NCBI GenBank assembly: GCA_036365455.1
Contig: JAWQUS010000008.1
Span: 10,337,501 to 10,401,500, forward strand
Reading direction: 5' to 3'
Source: Macrosoma leucophasiata
Lineage: Eukaryota > Arthropoda > Insecta > Lepidoptera > Hedylidae
DNA length: 64,000 nucleotides
Shown here: positions 34,936 to 46,790 of the stretch, in pieces
How positions within the stretch are numbered: the first letter of the stretch is position 1
Layout: each line of letters starts with the position of its first letter
Notes under the pieces: model-generated
Seen by the model: the letters and a program-made list of their open reading frames with translations, nothing else
The model's database searches: none
What the model was told of the DNA's origin: nothing
Made by a program: the position numbers and the translations under genes

Positions 34936-35220
34936 TTATTATAAAATGTGCAAAATATGGTTGACCCAAAATTGTCGTCCATTAAAATTGGGATCAAAAT
35001 TGAAAACTGATCAAATTAGACGTACAGCTTGTGAAGTACGAGTAGTTCATACTGCGGTTTGAACACGTCAGTAACTGAAAACTGCTCTTGAAACTGTACA
35101 AAAGCAATACACAGACGTGTAGTAGGTAAACGTTTAATTTTTGTTACAAACACAACTGCAGATTTGCTTAGAACTACAGCGATCTAAAGCCAATAATTGC
35201 ATAAAATTAATGACCGTTAC

Positions 35221-35470
35221 ATTCGACCAGAATCCCCCTATCTCCCTTCATAGGATACAATAAAAAGCCGCCAAAACGCCGTACGTCTGGCTGTCAGTTC
35301 GTCTGTGTCAATCAATTAGGCTACCGTGGAGCGCAGACCGGTACGCAGCGTCAAATCTGTGACTCCGCCCAATATTGATCAGTCCCGCCCCGCCCCCTTG
35401 CGCTGAAATTCGTGGTACGCCGTTTTACCCCTATCCACTCTATCGTGCGTTTCCCCTTTGCTGGATATCA
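35221..35470. promoter_or_regulatory. GC-rich intronic segment, candidate promoter or enhancer
   Basis: The most GC-rich non-repeat segment of intron 1. Contains ATAAAAAG (35260-35267), an initiator-type TCAGTT (35294-35299) about 30 bases later, gtcaatcaattagg with homeodomain-type cores, and a run of GC boxes (cccgccccgcccccttg, about 35385-35401). Could drive an internal acj6 start or be an enhancer. No adjacent coding exon was recognised, so this stays inference. Confidence 0.35.
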
Positions 35471-36062
35471 CGTCTGAATGTTCGCGAAACAACTGCATAG
35501 ATGGTGTAACTTACATGTTTTCTAGTGAACATTTACAATAATGTAACTGGATTATTATTTATATCGTTTAATTCGTGGTAATTGGCACGTTATATGCTTT
35601 GTTTACATGTCATGTTGAGTACGCATTTTTTGCAAGTTTCACGTCTAATATTTTGTTTTTGATACAGTTGATGAGGTGGCTTTTATTGACATTTATCGTA
35701 CAGGTCTCCGTAGTTTCTGTCGAATGACTTTTGTATGTTTAAAGGTTATATGGGTGCAAAAAACATCATGGCCACATACTGGCCGTTAATAATATCGACC
35801 CGCGTTATATTTTGAAGATATGGCGACTGTTCTAAAATAAAACTAAACAATTTAAGTAAATAAGAATTGAGAACTTGAGTAGTAAACATTTCCACTCTGT
35901 TCTTAGTGGCGTAGTGGATAATATGGATATATAATACTCAATTTTTGACCGACTTCAAAAAGGATGAGGTTCTCAATTTACCTGTATGTAATTTTTATAG
36001 AAAACTTTAGGTACTTATGTCGGATTTTTGTAACGTAGCGGTGAATTCTACGAATAAGTAAA
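35471..36062. other. Quiet intronic stretch
   Basis: AT-rich; ttttgaccgacttcaaaaagg at 35944-35965 is a scrap of a very common lepidopteran repeat. Otherwise nothing. Confidence 0.45.
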
Positions 36063-36343
36063 TTTTTTTTTTTATGTTATGAAAGAAGCAAAAAAGCTTG
36101 CAGCTCATATTGATGTTAAGTGATGACTGCAGCCTATAGACACCCACAAAAAAACCAGAGGTCGAATTGCAGATGCGTTACCACTCCATAGGCCTAAGGT
36201 ATTATGCCTCTGTGCCGGGAATTACAGGGCCATACATTACCACCTGCCCGGAACACGATAGTGGTGAACACTACCATTTAGCGGCAAGTATATTAGGTAA
36301 TGCGGTGGTGCCTTCGCCCGTGAGCTTCGTCACTGGAGCATAA
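36063..36343 (-). mobile_element. SINE-like element, family A, reverse
   Basis: Poly(T) at the left (reverse of the A tail), then gatgttaagtgatgactgcag, gaacactaccatttagcgg and ggtaatgcggtggtgcc. Close to the consensus of the other copies. Confidence 0.7.
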
Positions 36344-36396
36344 TTCTCAATACCATTTGGTTTGACAATTGAGCTTAGAAATACAGACCTCTTAGG

Positions 36397-36710
36397 CAGT
36401 GTTTCTCAAACATTCTTCTGCCGCGGCCCGGTAATTCTCATACTGCTCCCTCGTGACCCACTAAGCCTGGGTTGCAGCAAGATATTTGTTAAAGTAAAAG
36501 TTATTTTAACATTTCACATCCTTCTCTAACTTTAACAGATTTCTTTTTTTCAAATGCAAGTTTATTCTATTGGGTAAAATGATAACTATTTACGAAGCGC
36601 CGAACGATAGTAGGTTATATTTTTTAAACCAGGCTGTTGTTGTCGCGATATTTTTATTTTGATGGCTCGGTACCGGGTCGCGGCGGAAACGCTTCTCTAA
36701 GCCATAGAGG
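36397..36710. mobile_element. hAT-like remnant interrupted by a ggttgca element
   Basis: cagtgtttctcaaac at 36397-36411 resembles hAT transposon ends, as does cagcgtttctcaaac at 55400-55414. gccgcggcccggta here is answered by inverted taccgggtcgcggcgg...gcttctc at 36668-36698. In between lies a half copy (36464-36546) of the palindrome seen at 47733-47868. Confidence 0.45.
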
Positions 36711-36734
36711 AACCTGAAATAGAAATAGGTATGA

Positions 36735-37045
36735 TTAGGGTTCTGCACCAAAAGGGTAAAAACTAAACCCTATTACTAAGACTTTGCTGTCCGGCTGTCT
36801 TTCACCAGGCTGTATCTCATGAACCGTGATAGCTAGTTTCTTTTACCTGCATACATGAAGTTTGTGGTACATACTTAGAACATAAGTTCAAAGTTTAAAG
36901 CACAGTCTAAAGAAAACGAACGCGTTAAGGTTTAAAATAATAATATGCTGTCTTAACAGTTTCAGCGTAAAGTGACTGTGACATACGGATGGATAGACAG
37001 ACAGACATGACCAATCTATAAGGGTTCTGTATTTTGCCATTAAGA
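36735..37045 (+). mobile_element. Family E repeat
   Basis: attagggttctgcaccaaaagggtaaaa, accctattactaagact, caccaggctgtatctcatgaaccgtgatagctag in order. It ends with an inverted piece (agacagacatg...ataagggttctgtattttgcc). Also matched by a minus-strand scrap at 42262-42300 (acggccaaatgcgacttgg). Confidence 0.5.
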
Positions 37046-40000
37046 AATTAAGTTCTAAGAACCGGGTTAGATTGATCCAGAATACGCCCAGCAATAGTTT
37101 TCTATCATACAATACAATTCAACCAATATCAATAAACTGAAATTAAGCAAATCACAACAACTAAATTGGCAAAAACATTTCGCAAAGGGAAAAAGTCATA
37201 GAACTTGCCGTAATTGCTATCAGAATCAAAATCAGTAACTCATTTATTCATTATAAATTAAAATGAATAACAATTGATATACCTACATGTCAAACAAGCT
37301 AAAAATATATAGTCAAGAATATCACTAAGATAAAACTAAATATAATATACTAATGTAAATAAGTATATCAGTAGAATGTGTCTTTCCCCTTTTACAAACT
37401 GATAACAAAGAGTAAAGAGAAAAGAAAAAGAGTCATTCTTTGTCATTCACCGGCTATGTATTATTAAAACTATCAATCTTAAAACCATGCTGGTTTGCGA
37501 TAATTTAATGTGCCGACAGCCGAGAGACTTAGGTTTAAACAGATTTTGCAGTATTGTCTACAGAAGATATTATTATGTAGAACTACTATTCAATAGTTGT
37601 TTTGAACTGTCAATTAAAATCAACTACCCATCAAAATTTGATTACATATTGGTTTCTTTAGGTGTATATTTATAATCATGGTTACCCATAAAAAAATATG
37701 TTAATAAATGTAGATAATCTTCTCATCTATTGCAGTTGTAGGTAACATTGTACATATTATATATACATACATAAAACGATAATGCCCACCTCAATAAAGC
37801 GGTTTAAGCAGTATGTACCTAGTTGTGTAATCCACACAGTTATAGTCAATTAACATAATTTCAAATTTAAACGATCTCTAACCTAAGTGAGACATAAAAA
37901 TCTTTATGTCACTAAAACACGTGCAAACGACAGAGATGGCCTATATTCGAGGGTTGTTCAAAATTAAGTGACATTTGAGTATTCGGCCATTAGAGTTGCT
38001 AGTTGTTACAAAAATAGGTGATCGGGATTAGTCGGTTGACTGGTGAGGCGTTACAAATTCATCTAGGGATTCCGCTCCGAATTAATACTAAAATCACACA
38101 GGTTATACTAGAAAATGTACGCTCTTTATTTGGATTGAAATCGTTGCTGCGTGTCTTTCTTTTACTGAGAATATATTTCAAAATTGATAGAATTATTAAT
38201 TATTTATGAATAAGTAATCTTCTCTGTATAAATCTTTATAGTTATAGTAGTACTGCAATTAACTAAGACTGTTAACGCAAAGTCATATATTAATACCAAT
38301 TCAATAAAGAAAATTATGACTATAATACCATATTTGTCATGATAAATGCTTGAATATATAAAAGGAACACTTTTTTGTAGTGATGCGTTAATTATCTACA
38401 TTGAGAAGTAACGGCTGTCAAGATTAATAAATTAGCAATTATTATTCAAGTCATCTTAAGGTACGGATAATATTTTAAAATTTAAAATATTTCAAACAGA
38501 AGTCTTTCCCTGTGCGGAGCACACCCATAGGTAGTTAAGTAGTAATTATTGTAATTGAACACGAAATGTCAAATATAGTCATTTACCTTTACCCTGGTTC
38601 AAAAATTATTGAAAAATACTAACTCGCTTGACATTCCTCGATATTACGACTACAAAACCCTACGTGCTCGTATGCTGTAACATATTCTTGGCTGTATTAT
38701 TTACTACAATTCAATTCAATATGCAATATGAATAAAGAAAGACTGCACAGGTTCGAACGATATTCGAAGTTAAAAGGTTTAAATATCAACTCAATGTGTC
38801 TTACGAATTTATCGCCCTGCTCCACGATGTCTACGTCATAATACGGTGTAAAGGATAATGGGCAACCGCCGTTACAACATCGCTGTATACTTTCTACGGT
38901 ATAGATACATCGTTGGGTAGCTTCATCTTGAGTAGCTAAATATATAAGGAAGCCGCCCCCCTGTACCGTTAAAATCTTACCTTCCCGTAAGTAACAGGTC
39001 CATTGGTAATAACAATTAACGGTTAACGGTTATTGTTACAGCCACCGCTAATGCAACGTGTTATTTGCTGTGGCCGTCTAGCGTTCCTATTAGGGTGGAT
39101 GTTCATGTTCCAATGGATCGACGCAAATTGTAGAGTAATTGAAACGTTATATAGCTGGTTCCTGTATATATCTTCTTATAGATATATTTAATCGTCGCTT
39201 TGTTTTGCGTACGTACCTTATGATATTATGTCTTTTCATTCTAATTGCAGTGTATCTATTTGCAGTGGTGAAGTTAATGATTTTCTTGGTTCAATAGAGT
39301 TCAAATTCAGTACAAGTTAGAAATTGTATGCATTGCTCATGAATTTTCTTTTTTCAGTTTTAGAGTTATACCTATTCGAAGTGATTTTGAGGAGATATGG
39401 ATTTTTAATTATATTACTAAGTGTTCTCATTATTCCTGAAAGTTTAAATTACTTGCATTTTTCTTAATACTAAAAGTCACGACTAAACTCAGCAAGTATA
39501 AATCATCTTTACAAGCTCACACATAAATAGCTTAAAACCTTGTCATTCCTTTGATGTGTACTTTTAAAACATACGTAAAAGTTACATTGGTACATGAAAC
39601 AAAAATATTTCACTATCACGTTATTCTTGTACCTTCACATCATGTATTCGAAAAAGTAGAAATATCAATGGCATCCATCAACCACAAATTGAGGCAGGCT
39701 CAATACATACCGTCGCCTAAAGAATGAAAATCCATAAAGTGCCCACGTTAAAACCTCTCTCAAAACTGCCGATAGAGTGCACCTCAATTATCAATTCACA
39801 AAATCCAGCTAGCATCCGAGTCTTTTACAGGCCCATCCACTCCCCCTCGAATGGTGAGCACCCCGAAACAACTCTCCAAAACATTAAATACAATATCTTT
39901 AAATTGCTTCTAAGTACCGCCACCCTCATTGGGTATTTTTATCGTCATTACCATAATCTCCGACTAGTTGTCCCGCTCGTTTCCAGTTCATTATCTACTG

Positions 40001-40494
40001 CCGTCTCGCTTTATCAAAGCCTTAAAACTCCACGGCAAATTTAAGGCTCATTCTCTCATGATTTAGGTAAGATTATTCAGAGTTCTTAGGTACTTCGGAT
40101 ACGATTATGTCTGTGTAATTGTGGCAAATGGGCGTGAGTGCTTTATGTATATTTTTTACAGCTGAAACTTCGTACTTCGTGTGAAAAGGTTCAGGTGTGT
40201 CGGAAGCACGTCGGAACCATTGGCGTGGGAGAATTAAATTGTCAGTTATAATGATGAGTCATTATATTTATAATATAATGACTTTGATACTTCCTAACTC
40301 CTTAAAAAGTTTTAAATGTTGCTATTTTCAGACAACTTTAATTGATTTGATCTATTTGATGGTGTTTTTGTTCATGAAAAAAAAAGACGACTGATTATGA
40401 ATTTATATTCGCTTTAAAAAATAATATAATAATACTCTCTAAACAATAATCTCCAAATAACATTATAGTTCACGTCAACTAAAGTCATTCTAGG
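37046..40494. other. Long stretch without recognised elements
   Basis: About 3.4 kb apparently unique. Points of note: TATATAAG (38941-38948) with a C-rich run and a GTAAGT 38 bases later; and a 106-codon ATG ORF at 39724-40044, pyrimidine-rich on the plus strand, with no recognised domain. Uniqueness and length make it a candidate for conserved non-coding sequence. No gene can be supported. Confidence 0.4.
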
Positions 40495-40587
40495 AGACAT
40501 AATTATTGTTTTTATATTATTTCGCATTAACACATGCTTGTGAAATATATTTTTCCATTTTTCTTTAAAATAAATAGACATAATTAT
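40495..40587. mobile_element. 69-bp derivative of the tRNA-like foldback family
   Basis: AGACATAATTAT flanks it (40495-40506, 40576-40587), leaving a 69-bp insert. The insert joins the left end of the 5807 element (tttttatattatttcgca, acacatgcttgtgaaatat) directly to its right end (ccatttttctttaaaataaat). All tRNA-like sequence is missing. Shows the termini alone define a mobile unit. Confidence 0.75.
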
Positions 40588-40811
40588 GTCAGTAAAATTA
40601 ACGACCTTCGGATACCTATATAAATTCATGATATTTGTAATTATAATTATTCATAAAATATTAAGGGTTTTTGAGGAGCGTACACATAGTCCTTGTTAGT
40701 ATTTAATTAAATACTAAAGATCGTAAGATCTTCAGTCAACATCAAACGACATCGTAGTTTTTAATCACAAGTATAAATATTGCAATTTTGTCTTCGTGTT
40801 TTTATATTTTA

Positions 40812-41000
40812 CTAGTGGCTCACCCCGGCTTCGCACAGCTGTTATGTGAGTATTATAATCTATATCATTCAGAAAAGTTGATGTAGCTTTCTAATGGTGA
40901 AAGAATATTTGAAATCGATTGAGTAGTTTTTGTGTGAAAACGTTACAAACATAAATACAAAAAACACAAAGTATGTTTCCTCTGTATAATATTAGTATAA
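40812..41000 (-). mobile_element. Helitron-like element, short
   Basis: A precedes CTAG at 40812-40815 on the plus strand; the terminal motif ccccggcttcgcac and the distal tataatattagtata match the 2334 class. The 5' TC end is not clear. Confidence 0.5.
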
Positions 41001-42371
41001 ACAAATGTTTGTAGTCATTATAATTTTAAAACACATGGATACTACTATTTATTATTTGATTACATATATTATAACAGTACATAACAATATTATCTAGTTC
41101 TTTATTTAAATCGTTAATATAACTCAAATAATACAAGACAGTGTCTTACAAAACGGCTTGGGCAGTTTGTGAGATCGGATTATTTAAATATTACAACTAC
41201 TAGTATTACAATAATCAGTACACACATTATATTAACTACGTATAATTTTTCGGTTGCTTGCATGTATCAGACATATACATATTTTCATGCGTAGGTATAA
41301 ACATTATAGTGCGTGCTAAGAAATACGACACTAGCGTAGCATCACGTAGCACGGCGTAGCATCGCGTGGTATACTGGACTGTTCAAGTTTCAATTTCGTG
41401 TACCAAATTTCGCATTCGTTTCAAAGAATTAGGGGTCATTAAGTTGAGGTTCGATTATATTTAAACGTAATAAAGTACAGCCGAATCTGTCACCATACAT
41501 TATTACATTATTACTCCACACCAAAATTATGATATCGAAGTTTGATTCCCATTTGACGTAAGTATAATTTGTGATGAACAGATTGGAACTTGAAACGTTT
41601 TCTTCTGATGTTTTGTTGACTGTATATTAAACTCTGTACAAAACATCAGCTGTATGTATGATAAAGAGGTAAAATTTGCAACTCTGATTGTTTGTCTTTT
41701 TGTTTGTTTGTAAAATATAATCTTCGGACACATTGAATCGATCATAAAAATTCTTTCACAATCAGAATTCCACACTATTCAGGGGTGCTATAGGGTATTT
41801 TTATTGGGTATAGGTGTATTATATAAACTGGTAATGAAGATATTTTGTTGTGTATACAGTTTTTCAGGCTGAATAATAGGCAGATATACGACAGCTACTT
41901 AAAGCTATAGCCCTCAAAATTATCCCAAAACAAACGTTCAGTATTAAAAGTTTTCAACGGCCCCGGGTATGGGGAGTGTGGAGGGTCGGCCTCATCGACC
42001 CTCCCTTATTTAGTCACGCCATTTAACAAGCTCGGCAAAGGGCTAAGAATTAATTATGCATGAGACTAGGAGTGGAGTCGTGCGGAAGATGTCACTCTAA
42101 GCTTTGGACGGTCTAATATTTTCCATGTTTTTTCATCAAACAGATTATTGATTCATTTCAAAATTGACTAACATAGATTTGTTAATAATTTCTTTGATTT
42201 CGGCTATTAATCGAAATCCATAAAATCATGAATCATAATATGTGAAAGAAAAAGTATAAAAAACGGCCAAATGCGACTTGGTCTCGCGTACTCAGGCTTC
42301 AGTACAATTAATAGATTTCCTGTACTACCTTAAACACCCAATTATTTTAGGTTTTTTCTAATGCTAAAAAA
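41001..42371. other. Quiet intronic stretch
   Basis: AT-rich. A small tandem cgtagcatcacgtagcacgg cluster at about 41335-41370 and a GC-rich patch near 41960-42000; no gene or complete element recognised. Confidence 0.4.
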
Positions 42372-42597
42372 TATTTCCGTATTTAGAAATTAAAGAAAAG
42401 AAAGAAAGACGGACGGCAGGAATTGAACCTGCGACTTCAGGATAACCGCGGATAAAAGCGGCTGGACTGGTTATCCTGAGGTCGCAGGTTCAATTCCTGC
42501 CCGAAGTCAAATTTTTCTTTCCGTTTTTTCTTTAATTTCTAAAGTTCACTCGCATGTGTTATTGCGAAAAATAAATTGTACAATTATTTCCGTATTT
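42372..42597. mobile_element. tRNA-like foldback element with 13-bp target duplication
   Basis: TATTTCCGTATTT occurs at 42372-42384 and 42585-42597, bounding a 200-bp insert. Two arms (to 42447, and 42469-42543) pair over most of their length around a 21-nt loop. Each holds the 3' half of a tRNA-like sequence, with ggttatcctga, box B caggttcaattcctg and ccgaagtc. The outer sequence cgcatgtgttattgcgaaa is the reverse of the terminal block in the 5807 copy. The tight hairpin suggests snap-back copying of a tRNA-like transcript. Confidence 0.75.
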
Positions 42598-42636
42598 GTC
42601 AAACTTTTGGTCTATTGGTCTCACTAGTTTCGAGAT

Positions 42637-42751
42637 AAAATACGCTTACGCTCACAGCCCCACACAAGGTATAAACCAGTGTCGTGGGCGCCATTGTACA
42701 TACACAACACATACATAAACATCCAGACACGATAGAAATATCTGTAGGCCA
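42637..42751 (-). mobile_element. Family B SINE body, reverse, head missing
   Basis: Reverse of gtgggcgcc...cacgacac, tgtgtatg and atttctgtaggcc-type body blocks. The tRNA-like head is absent, as in a 5'-truncated retroposed copy. Confidence 0.6.
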
Positions 42752-42934
42752 TTTCATTTATTTTTGTTACATGTACTTGCTTGGGGTCACTAGTTTACAA
42801 ATATATGCACCAAATTTCAAATTAATCAACCCTATTCATTCAAAGTATATTGGCTGTGATGGATGCAATGAGAAACATACAGACGCTCGAGTATCTGAGA
42901 TGTTTTTTTTCTTTTGAGAATAGCCATTTCATAA

Positions 42935-43256
42935 AGTACCATTTTTTTTTATTTTATGTAATTGAAGTGGCAACCAAGCATGCAGTTCACATTGATGTTA
43001 AGTGATGACTGCAGCCTATAGACACCCACACAAAGACCAAGGTCAAAATGCAAATGCGTTACCACTCCTGACGCCTAAGGTGTTATGCCTCTGTGCCGGA
43101 AATTACAGGGCCGTACATTACCACCTGACCGGAACACGATAGTGCTGAACACTACCATTTAGCGGCAAGTAAATCAGGTAATGCGGTGGTGCCTACGCCC
43201 GCGAGATCCGTCACTGGAGCTCTACCACCAGTAAAAATTTACCACCAGTACCATTT
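42935..43256 (-). mobile_element. Family A SINE with 10-bp target duplication, reverse
   Basis: AGTACCATTT at 42935-42944 and 43247-43256 bounds the element; the left duplication runs into the poly(T), i.e. the 3' A tail of a minus-strand insertion. The right (5') end is tttaccaccag. Confirms that family A is retroposed as a unit of about 300 bp. Confidence 0.75.
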
Positions 43257-43684
43257 ATAATTTATGTTGTTACATATAGATACACCTATCTTGTATCAGT
43301 CGAATTTAAAGAAACGCATTGCAAGGAAAGTAACTTTCAAGAAAATACTAGTAAATATGTTACGGGTGAAATGTTTAATAGCATAGAGCACTGACCCATT
43401 GATAAATAATACAATAATAAATACATCCGTATACGTTCGTAAGTGATGGCTAGTCCGACATATGCACGCCAAGGAAAATTGATCCTACTGACGTAAGAAT
43501 AACATATTGTATGCCACAACCACACAAAGCCAACAGTTACGTAAACATGCATGAAATCGCAATGAGAACGATTTTGTCGATAGCTTATTTGAAAGAAAAA
43601 TTACAGTCTTTGTCGAAGAAGAGTCGGTATCAGTTTCGTTTAAATATAGGTTTGTTTGTCGTTTTAATATATTATTTTAAAAAA

Positions 43685-43985
43685 ACGTAATTTCACGCCT
43701 GTATTACCCGAAGGGGTTGGCAGAGGTAAATGCATGCATTCACCCACGATTCGCCGGTTACGTTTTAGTCCATGTAACAGGTGGCGAGCCTGTTGACATC
43801 TCTGGGCATATTACCAAACTTCGAGGTACTGGGCAGTTCCCAGAAAATCGAAAAATCTCAATAGAACCAGAGATAAAGGACTTTACACTTTATTATCTCT
43901 GATAATCCACGACCCGGGAATCGAATCCAGGACCTCAGCGAAGTAGTAGTGGTCTGCTACCACTAGGCTACCGAGGCAGTTGAAT
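43685..43985 (-). mobile_element. tRNA-containing SINE, family C
   Basis: Minus strand begins with a tRNA-like head: gcctcggtagcctagtgg (box A) and ggattcgattccc (box B). A 200-nt body follows, then a tail ending ccttcgggtaatacaggcg. Tail-like pieces (cctacccc...gggacctggcgtgaag) occur at 31948 and, inverted, at 51612. A 61-codon ORF through the body is incidental. Confidence 0.65.
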
Positions 43986-44629
43986 TATTTAAAAGAAATC
44001 AGCAGACACTCATTTCATTGGATTAATAGAAAATATTTGCTTATTAGTGATATTATCTTACTGGCAGAATGAAATAAATTAACAGAATTCTAATGAGTTA
44101 ATTTATTTCATTAGAAGAAGAATATCTTTATACATAGATATATTTGTTATAAAGGACGGCCTATATTGTCACTCATTGGGCTATTTGAAAAAAAAACCTG
44201 GTGTAACTATCAACGAGTTAGAAACTACTTTTGTTATAGAAAAAACAAGTCGCTTAGCGATAAAAAAAATTGTATTCTCAGGCTTTTTGAACTTCAAAAA
44301 AATCTGTATTATAATTGACCATATTTGACGACATAATGTATTTCTCCGTTCTTATTCATATATATTTATTCAGACATGTCTTTAATATGAAAAATGAGGA
44401 AACAAGTTTGTAGTCTAATAAAGAATGTTTAATGTATTCATATTATACAAAGAAGCTATTGGTGTAAAACGTTGAAAACCCTTACATTAAGGCGTGAGAA
44501 AAAACCATTTGTTTATTTATATATTTTAAAAATACATAAAGAACGATGGATAGGTTGATACGTTCATATTTAAAAAAAATATAATTCAATGTGTAATAAA
44601 AATAGTTTACAGAATAATAACTGGTGGTA
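43986..44629. other. Quiet intronic stretch with a perfect hairpin
   Basis: Arms 44068-44083 and 44097-44112 (16 bp, no mismatch) flank a 13-nt loop containing an EcoRI-like gaattc. The rest is AT-rich and unremarkable. Confidence 0.5.
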
Positions 44630-44800
44630 GAGTAACAAATTTCGGAGCTCGATGGCGTAGGCTCTTTAACTCAATATATATACCGTCAAATGCTACTGTT
44701 GCTATGTACGTAGCACGTACCTACGTTTTGCGGTTAGTTAGTGCGTGAAAAAGATATAAGCCCGCAGGTGTGGAAATTGCGCTGTATTTTGACATCTACC
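44630..44800 (+). mobile_element. Degenerate family A copy
   Basis: aactggtggtagagtaac, ggagctcgatggcgtagg and a ttgcgctgtattttgacat remnant; the middle is scrambled and no tail remains. Confidence 0.4.
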
Positions 44801-45098
44801 AGACCAACTTATAAAATTTCAATCCGACTTGCTAATTATGATCAGAGTGCATTTCATGTGTCCTTCTAAGCTTGTTTTGGAGACGTTCCCACGTCAATTG
44901 TTAATTTACGAAAGAACGGGTCAATTGACTTCCACAGGCTGTAACCGTGAAACCAAGAGGAGTGTTTTGTTTGATACTTTACTTTAAAATGAGAATTACT
45001 GTATTTTTCTCCAGAAAATTTCAAACAATATTGTTACTTTATCCCAATTTATAATAACGTTTCACTTTACCAAGAATATAATAATAACAAAAAAAAAC
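44801..45098. other. Quiet intronic stretch
   Basis: AT-rich, nothing recognised. Confidence 0.4.
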
Positions 45099-45245
45099 TG
45101 GTTGCCTGTAAAGTCGGTTTTACGGGCGAAGATTTTACGTGACAACGTCTTTTTCTCGGTAGAAAGGCATTCGCCGGTCCGGCAGGCCTCTCTCTCGTTC
45201 GGTGACTCATCGTTACGTTACCGGGCGTTACACTTTTTCATGAGT
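45099..45245 (+). mobile_element. Probable dispersed repeat (gttgcctgtaaagtcgg)
   Basis: ggttgcctgtaaagtcggtt, gggcgaagattttacgtgac and gacaacgtctttttctcgg are sequences I associate with a common lepidopteran repeat; single copy here. It gives an open 107-codon frame (45102-45425) with no protein-family features. Could be coincidental resemblance. Confidence 0.35.
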
Positions 45246-46142
45246 GACTCCGAGCTGCAACCTAATTTAAGACGTTGTCACGTCAAAATACTCTCTATTT
45301 GTATAAATCATTCCTCCTCTAATTCTAGACCTACTCAAATACATGCTTACATTTTCATTACAAAAGTAGTAACGGCTGTGCGTTGTCTGTTGGTAATGGA
45401 GTGTGAACATAAGAGTTTTATATAAATTGATATTGGTTTAATTTAGAATTACCAATACATTAATTTACGTTAAAATGACAAATAAAACAGTAACATTATT
45501 TGACTTAGAAATATATATCATTTAAATAACGCTCAAATTATTAAAAACAATTTGTAACTTTCAACCATTACGACTAAGTGATATTTGCTGAACATTACAG
45601 CCTTGAAATATTAATCTGAAAAGTAGGCGGAGTGATTGCATTGAAAACATATAACCGACATTAACCACAATTCACGTCACGTTGCCTCATAGCCTATCAT
45701 TAACTTTTTGTTTTACTTACTAACAGTGTGCTAGTGCTTAAGTTAGTACTTAAGCGGTTGAAAAACTCATCAACACTAAGTTTACGAATTGTAACATACA
45801 ATTTGTTAGATGTCTATACTCGTTACTCGTACCTACTATTAGGTAAACACCGAGTAATTTAGTAAAGAAATACGTTTAGACATATCAATATGAACTGAAC
45901 TCGTGTGTAGTTTTGAAATTTGGATGTTTAGACGTGATGTCGTCTTATTCATGCGTCTTGTATGAATTAAATTATGCTAATTCTTACGAGGCGCACGAAT
46001 CCAATTATTATGCTTCTTTAATTTATATTTATAGAGATTAGAGAGAAATTAAAGAAGCATTTTTCAAGCAAGCAAGTTTTGAACATCACATGAAAAAGGG
46101 GTCAAGAAACTTGTAGCATGAATAATAATTAATTTGACAATA
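45246..46142. other. Quiet intronic stretch
   Basis: AT-rich. A short inverted repeat tgcttctttaat / attaaagaagca (46011-46059) is the only structure seen. Confidence 0.45.
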
Positions 46143-46463
46143 CTGTAAATAAAAAAAACAATTTTAAAAATTTTGGTAGTGATATGTTATATGTGATATG
46201 CCAGTGCATAGACATTAAAATAAAAATATTTTAGACACTGGCTTAATACATAAAATAATAGAGAAGAAAAATTTAGGCAAGATTTGTAAATAAAAAAAAA
46301 AACAAATTTAAAAGTATTGGTAGTGTTGACAAATAACATTATAAAAATATTATTTGTCAACACTATGTGCTGTAATATGCCAGTACATAGACATTTAAAT
46401 AAAAATATCTTAGGCATTGGCTTAATACATAAAATAATAGAGAAGAAGAATTTAGGCAAGATT
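46143..46463. repeat. Tandem duplication with a hairpin inserted in the second unit
   Basis: Unit 1 (46143-46283) and unit 2 (46284-46463) share ttggtagtg, atatgccagt-catagacatt, ggcttaatacataaaataatag and ttaggcaagat. Unit 2 is longer because of an insert after ggtagtg. That insert includes a perfect 15-bp hairpin (46322-46336 / 46350-46364). A 90-codon minus ORF spans both units because they are near in phase; not a gene. Confidence 0.75.
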
Positions 46464-46790
46464 GTTTCAAAGCTCAGATAATCTTATTATATATTCTCTA
46501 CTATAACTTGTAAAATCTCATTTACCTCAAAAGTAGGTAATATTAATAACCTACTTTTGAGTTAATAAAATCTGTTTATAAATCTAGTTAAACCTAATGT
46601 ATTATTAAGATTTATAAGGCTAGGTTGTCGTCTTATAATAGTTTTAACAAATTTCTTCAAGTACCGGATAAGCAAAAAAAAAGGTTGCACCACTTAAATT
46701 GCACCACGTAAATTGTTAAATTAAGTCGTAAGTTAACTGTAGGTAACCGAGAGGCACTGGTTTAAGTTATTATTAATGTCAATTATCTGT

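Noticed and set aside
45102..45425. 107-codon ORF
   Set aside because: Coincides with a likely dispersed repeat; starts in its end sequence.
46187..46459. 90-codon minus ORF with internal sequence repeat
   Set aside because: The protein repeat just reflects the tandem DNA duplication; highly AT-rich.
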